In this document: positions 40,206 through 43,170 of the stretch, piece by piece
How the letters are laid out: each line of letters opens with the position of its first letter
How positions within the stretch are numbered: position 1 is the first letter of the stretch
Origin: Chloroflexota bacterium
Lineage (GTDB): Bacteria > Chloroflexota > Dehalococcoidia > Lucifugimonadales > UBA3495
DNA: 43,170 bases
Assembly: GCA_002721995.1 (NCBI GenBank)
Contig: PBMF01000009.1
Coordinates: forward strand, 1-43,170
Direction of reading: 5' to 3'
Position numbers and translations under genes: made by a program
The notes under the pieces: generated by a model
What the model was told of the DNA's origin: nothing
The model's input: the letters and a program-made list of their open reading frames with translations, nothing else
Databases searched by the model: none

Positions 40206-40340
40206 ACGTCAAATAAAAGAATAGCATGGTTGTAGGGGGCCAACAAGCAGTCCCCGGCAGGCTAACCCAGGGGTAAAACCCGGTGGACAAACCCCACCCC
40301 CGGTACTAGACTTATGCCACTTTCCCACCGAGGTTGAACC

Positions 40341-41393
40341 ATGCCTGTTTTCACGCCTGAATACCTGCACAAGGTCGCCTACCACATCTACCGCGCCAAG
40401 GGCACCCCCGAAGAGGAAGCGGAGATCGTCGCCAACCACTTGGTCAAGGCCAACCTGTGCGGCCACGACTCCCACGGCATCATCCAGACCCCCACCTATG
40501 TCGACCGCATCGACGCCGGACACATCGTCCCCGGCGCACGCTTCGACGTTGTGAAAGAGGCCCCCTGCACCGCCGTCATCGACGGCAACTGGGGCTTCGG
40601 CTTCGTAGTCACCGAGAAGGCCACCCGCATGGCCATCGAGAAGGCCAAGACCAACGGCGTGGGCGCGGTAACCGTCTACCATCAGAGCCACATCGGCCGG
40701 CTCGGCGACTACCCCACCATGATGGCCGCTGAAGACATGATAGGCATGATCACCGCCGACTCCGGCGCCGCTCCGAAGCACGTGGCCCCCTTCGGCGGCG
40801 TGGCCCGCAAACTGGGCACCAACCCCATCTGCATCGGCATGCCCAGCAACCTGGACGGCCCCGTGCTCATGGACATGGCCTCCAGCACCGTGGCCCTGGG
40901 CAAGATCGCCCTGGCCCGCAACCGCAAGGAGGACATCCCCTTGGGCTGGATCGTCGACAAGGACGGCAACCCCACCACCAACCCCAACGACTACTTCTCC
41001 GGCGGAGCGATTCTGCCCGTGGGCGTAGACCAGGCCCACAAGGGCTACGCCCTGTCCTTCATGGTGGAGGTCTTCTCCGGACTCCTCACCGGACTGGGCT
41101 TCGGCATCGACCCCGAGGGCCGACACAACGACGGCGTTTTCATCGCCGCCTTCAACCTGTCCCACTTCCGGGAGGTGAACGAGTTCAAGAAGGACATGGG
41201 CGAGTTCGTGAAGTACATCAAGGACTCTCCCCCCGCCGCCGGGTTCACCGAGGTGCTCTACCCCGGCGAGATTGAGTACAAGAAGGAACAGGAGCGCCGC
41301 CGGGACGGCATCTTCATCGAGGACGAGACCTGGGGCCAACTCTCCGACCTGATGAAATCCCTGAATGTTGAGGGCGAGGTGGGCCAACCCTAG
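40341..41393 (+). CDS. Malate/L-lactate dehydrogenase family (Ldh2) oxidoreductase
   Basis: 350 residues, the usual length of the Ldh2/YlbC family, which uses an unusual NAD(P)-binding fold and includes malate, L-sulfolactate, ureidoglycolate and 2,3-diketo-L-gulonate dehydrogenases. Seen: HDSHGIIQTPTYVDRI (about residues 43-58) with the conserved catalytic His, VTEKATRMAIEKAKTNGVGAV (about 91-111; key K and G residues), HIGRLGDYPTMMAA (about 117-130), FGGVARKLGTNPICIGMP (about 152-169) and the C-terminal GYALSFMVEVFSGLLTG. The substrate cannot be named. ATG 40341 has GAGG upstream. Strong GC3 preference shows it belongs to the host genome. Confidence 0.9.
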   Translation: MPVFTPEYLHKVAYHIYRAKGTPEEEAEIVANHLVKANLCGHDSHGIIQTPTYVDRIDAGHIVPGARFDVVKEAPCTAVIDGNWGFGFVVTEKATRMAIEKAKTNGVGAVTVYHQSHIGRLGDYPTMMAAEDMIGMITADSGAAPKHVAPFGGVARKLGTNPICIGMPSNLDGPVLMDMASSTVALGKIALARNRKEDIPLGWIVDKDGNPTTNPNDYFSGGAILPVGVDQAHKGYALSFMVEVFSGLLTGLGFGIDPEGRHNDGVFIAAFNLSHFREVNEFKKDMGEFVKYIKDSPPAAGFTEVLYPGEIEYKKEQERRRDGIFIEDETWGQLSDLMKSLNVEGEVGQP

Positions 41394-41414
41394 CCTCGAA
41401 GCCATCATCGCGTA

Positions 41415-41503
41415 TGTCATTCTGAGGAGCGGAGTCCCGACTAGTCGGGAAAGAATCTGCCAAGGTGAAGATTGGCAGACCCTTCGCTTCGCTCAGGGTG
41501 ACA
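41415..41503 (+). repeat. MITE-like repeat, shorter copy
   Basis: 89 bp. Left end TGTCATTCTGAGGAGCGGAG, right end CCCTTCGCTTCGCTCAGGGT followed by GACA. It shares GAATCTGCCAAG and the terminal inverted repeats with the copies at 20893 and 34022 but has a shorter, different middle (a CCCGACTAGTCGGG palindrome). Confidence 0.7.
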
Positions 41504-41557
41504 TAGGTGGAGTGTTACCCCAGAACGGAATTGGCTTTGTTCAGACAGGTAGATTAG

Positions 41558-42175
41558 ATGAGCGGTCAGGAAATACGAGCGGCCTACCTGGAGGCGGGAG
41601 AATTCTTCGCCGGCGTCGTTGACCAGGTGGACATCGACGGCTGGGAAGTCCCGGCCCTGGGCGAGTGGTGTGCCCGGGACCTGGCGGGTCACACCTACCG
41701 CTCTTTCACCAACGTCCTCAGCTACGCCGAGAAACCGGCCGACAAGGTGGAGGTGGAGACCCCAGTGGGATACTTCATCAAAGCCTTCGAGAGCCTGGCC
41801 GACCCCAAGCAGGTGGCCGAGTGGGGCCGCGCTGCGGGACTGGAAATCATCGACGACCCCAAGATGATGGTCCGCGGCTTCCAGATGTACGTGAAGAACA
41901 AGCTGGCAGAGCTGCCCGACGACTACATCCTGAACGTCCCCACCGGCGGCATGCGGCTCATCGACTACCTGCCGAGCCGCACCTTCGAGTTGGTGATACA
42001 CACCATGGACCTGGCCAAGGCCGTGGGCGTGGACGCCCAACCTCCCGAAAAGGCCATGGAGACCGCCCTGCTGTTACTGGGGCAACTGGCCCTGCACCGT
42101 GGACTCGCGCCCGACCTGGTCCTGGCCGCCACCGGACGTCATGGCCTGCCCAGCAGCTTCAACGTGGTGGGTTAA
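41558..42175 (+). CDS. DinB-like / maleylpyruvate isomerase N-terminal-domain protein
   Basis: 205 residues, four-helix-bundle DinB superfamily of the mycothiol-dependent maleylpyruvate isomerase type (TIGR03083-like). Seen: LEAGEFFAGVVDQVDIDGWEVPALGEWCARDLAGHTYRSF (about residues 11-50; key W-x-V-P and D-L-x-G-H metal His), then PSRTFELVIHTMDLAKAVG (about 141-159) with the second His. Many members bind a metal and act as thiol-dependent transferases or isomerases; the substrate is unknown. The start ATG 41558 has AGGTAG upstream. Its stop overlaps the stop of the convergent next gene in a shared TTAA. Confidence 0.8.
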   Translation: MSGQEIRAAYLEAGEFFAGVVDQVDIDGWEVPALGEWCARDLAGHTYRSFTNVLSYAEKPADKVEVETPVGYFIKAFESLADPKQVAEWGRAAGLEIIDDPKMMVRGFQMYVKNKLAELPDDYILNVPTGGMRLIDYLPSRTFELVIHTMDLAKAVGVDAQPPEKAMETALLLLGQLALHRGLAPDLVLAATGRHGLPSSFNVVG

Positions 42176-42900
42176 GCGACCGGTCCCATCGACGCCCGCA
42201 GTTTCTGCAGCACGGGAATCTTCCGTATCTTGGCCTCGTCCAGGTCCTCCCAGTAGATGCCCTGGGGCCTGGGCATCCCGCCATCGCACCTAATCAACTC
42301 GTCCGGTGTGGCTATGAAGTCCAGGCACACGTCGTGGTGGGTCCACGGCAGCTCCGTATCCAATACCTGCATGGCGTGGACGGTGCTGACCACCGGGGTC
42401 TCGGGGCTGACCACGCCGGCGGCGATGGCCAGTCCGTACTCCAGGTCGGCGAACCCGCCACCCTTGCCGACGCGCGTGCCCTGTCGGTTCACGGCCACCG
42501 ACCCGGATATGACCAGGTCCACGGGCCGCATCTCCTCCACCGCCACCAGCCGCCCGTGACGGAACGCACCGGAGATGGTGGACGCCTCGGACGGTGACGC
42601 GCCCAGCACCGCCGGGTCCAGTTCCACGAAGCACTTCTCCTGTTTCAACCGGGGCACGGCCATGTAGACCGTCTTGCCCTCTTCCAGGGCACGCTTGCGC
42701 AGCGGACCCTGGGGCTTGTCCGGGTTGCCCTTTATCACCCGTGCGTTCTGCCAGACCTCCAGTTCAAAAACCCGCTCGGCGGCCTGCTCTGCGCCCCGGA
42801 AAAAGGGAATACGGTCGTGGACCTTTTTGGTGTGGGCCGCGCCCGCCTCCTCTATGGCGGACCAGACCATTTCCCTGACATCATCTTTGCTGATCGGCAT
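42172..42900 (-). CDS. 5-formyltetrahydrofolate cyclo-ligase-like protein
   Basis: 242 residues. The family (MTHFS) converts 5-formyl-THF to 5,10-methenyl-THF with ATP; the longer members like this one are MTHFS-domain proteins of less certain function. Seen: the N-terminal SKDDVREMVWSAIEEAGA helix, FELEVWQNARVIKGNPDKPQ (about 46-65), LRKRALEEGKTVYMAVPRL (about 67-85), DLVISGSVAVNRQGTRVGKGGGFADLEYG (about 126-154), which carries the typical R-x-G-KGGG-x-x-D motif, and PWTHHDVCLDFIATPDELI (about 185-203). The usual nucleotide-binding R/K residues are present. ATG 42900 or ATG 42906 may be used. On the - strand TATAAA at 42915-42920 lies very close to the start. Confidence 0.82.
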   Translation of the reverse strand: MPISKDDVREMVWSAIEEAGAAHTKKVHDRIPFFRGAEQAAERVFELEVWQNARVIKGNPDKPQGPLRKRALEEGKTVYMAVPRLKQEKCFVELDPAVLGASPSEASTISGAFRHGRLVAVEEMRPVDLVISGSVAVNRQGTRVGKGGGFADLEYGLAIAAGVVSPETPVVSTVHAMQVLDTELPWTHHDVCLDFIATPDELIRCDGGMPRPQGIYWEDLDEAKIRKIPVLQKLRASMGPVA

Positions 42901-43011
42901 AACCATCCACAAATTTTATACGGCAAGAATCCCATGAAATAATGGGCCAAATCGAGCCTATCACAAACCTGGCGCTCCTAACGGGTCCCGGCGGTAAGGC
43001 CCCATCCTCCA

Positions 43012-43040
43012 TTGCCCGTCAAATGGCCCTATGCTATAAT
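43012..43040 (+). promoter_or_regulatory. Promoter of rpsO
   Basis: TTGCCC at 43012-43017, a 17-nt spacer, then a perfect TATAAT at 43035-43040 preceded by TGC (extended -10). The leader to the ATG at 43089 is about 42 nt and purine-rich (AAAAGAGAAGGAAAGAGAGA). S15 often represses its own mRNA through such leaders. Confidence 0.75.
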
Positions 43041-43088
43041 TCGGCGCAACGTAAAAGAGAAGGAAAGAGAGAAGCGTACACACATCTA

Positions 43089-43170
43089 ATGCTAGACGGA
43101 CAGACCAAAGCGCGGATTATCCAGGAATACCGGATCAACGACAAAGACACGGGCTCAGCAGAAGTCCAAG
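43089..43170 (+). CDS. rpsO: 30S ribosomal protein S15 (3' partial)
   Basis: The first 27 codons are visible: MLDGQTKARIIQEYRINDKD then TGSAEVQ. The IIQEY and DTGS-EVQ words are the conserved S15 start, which binds 16S rRNA in the 30S subunit. The gene runs off the window. It has a strong extended -10 promoter upstream and is transcribed divergently from the MTHFS-like gene. Confidence 0.92.
   Translation, partial: MLDGQTKARIIQEYRINDKDTGSAEVQ

Noticed and set aside
40209-41420. Long - strand ORF (403 codons) antisense to the Ldh2 gene
   Set aside because: Shadow of a strongly GC3-biased gene; no recognisable domain and Val/Gly/Asp/His-rich.

Overview
This is a high-GC bacterial chromosome window. 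The run PIN/TRAM ATPase-associated protein, IspD, IspF, CysS, the replication cluster rplI-dnaB-dnaD-dnaC-like, and many family III CoA-transferases, Gfo/Idh proteins, SDRs, MaoC hydratases and Ldh2/D-2-hydroxyacid dehydrogenases suggest a Chloroflexota genome, most likely a Dehalococcoidia/SAR202-type heterotroph. That assignment is inference from gene content and order. Nothing here is plasmid- or phage-like except one IS remnant and some short repeats.

Layout: 1-1.4 kb holds the end of an unknown gene, a bidirectional terminator and an asparaginase-like gene. 1.9-7.3 kb is a + strand run of a PIN/TRAM membrane protein, ispD, ispF, cysS and an FAD-linked oxidase. 7.3-7.8 kb is an AT-rich, promoter-bearing region before a 64-residue unknown protein. 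8-13 kb carries an ornithine cyclodeaminase-like protein, a glyoxylate reductase-like protein, tRNA-Ser, a Rieske ferredoxin, signal peptidase I, an SMP-30 lactonase and an unknown protein. 13-18.6 kb is mainly on the - strand: a polysaccharide deacetylase, tRNA-Met, two CoA-transferases, a PfkB kinase and a DUF192 lipoprotein. 18.7-23.5 kb has two MaoC-like hydratases, a small ferredoxin-like-fold protein, a second S26 peptidase, a repeat cluster and a tandem pair of Gfo/Idh paralogues.

23.7-29.8 kb is the accessory part. An intact cobalamin riboswitch now precedes a wrecked ABC-transporter binding-protein gene, which is fused in frame to the 3' part of an IS3-family transposase. After it comes a visibly AT-richer block with an MBL-fold hydrolase, an acyl-CoA-dehydrogenase-fold monooxygenase, an AhpD/CMD-like protein and an SDR, which looks like a transferred catabolic cassette. 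A TPR gene fragment marks the far side.

29.8-33.7 kb is the replication cluster on the - strand. Its DnaC-type loader has two tandem AAA+ ATPase domains. 34-38.1 kb has an Fpg/Nei glycosylase, a phosphoesterase, an MFS transporter pseudogene, an SDR and sigma-factor debris. 38.2-40.2 kb has a degenerate tRNA-Gly, a GrdB/PrdB-type oxidoreductase read through an in-frame TGA (predicted selenoprotein with a UxxCT motif and a SECIS-like hairpin), tRNA-Pro and tRNA-Arg. 40.3 kb to the end has an Ldh2 dehydrogenase, a DinB/maleylpyruvate-isomerase-like protein, a 5-formyl-THF cyclo-ligase-like protein and the start of rpsO.

The most notable observations are the selenoprotein, the double-AAA+ helicase loader, the orphaned B12 riboswitch with its chimeric ORF, the AT-rich island and a family of about 90-120 bp MITE-like repeats. 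All homology statements come from motif recognition by eye; no database search was run.
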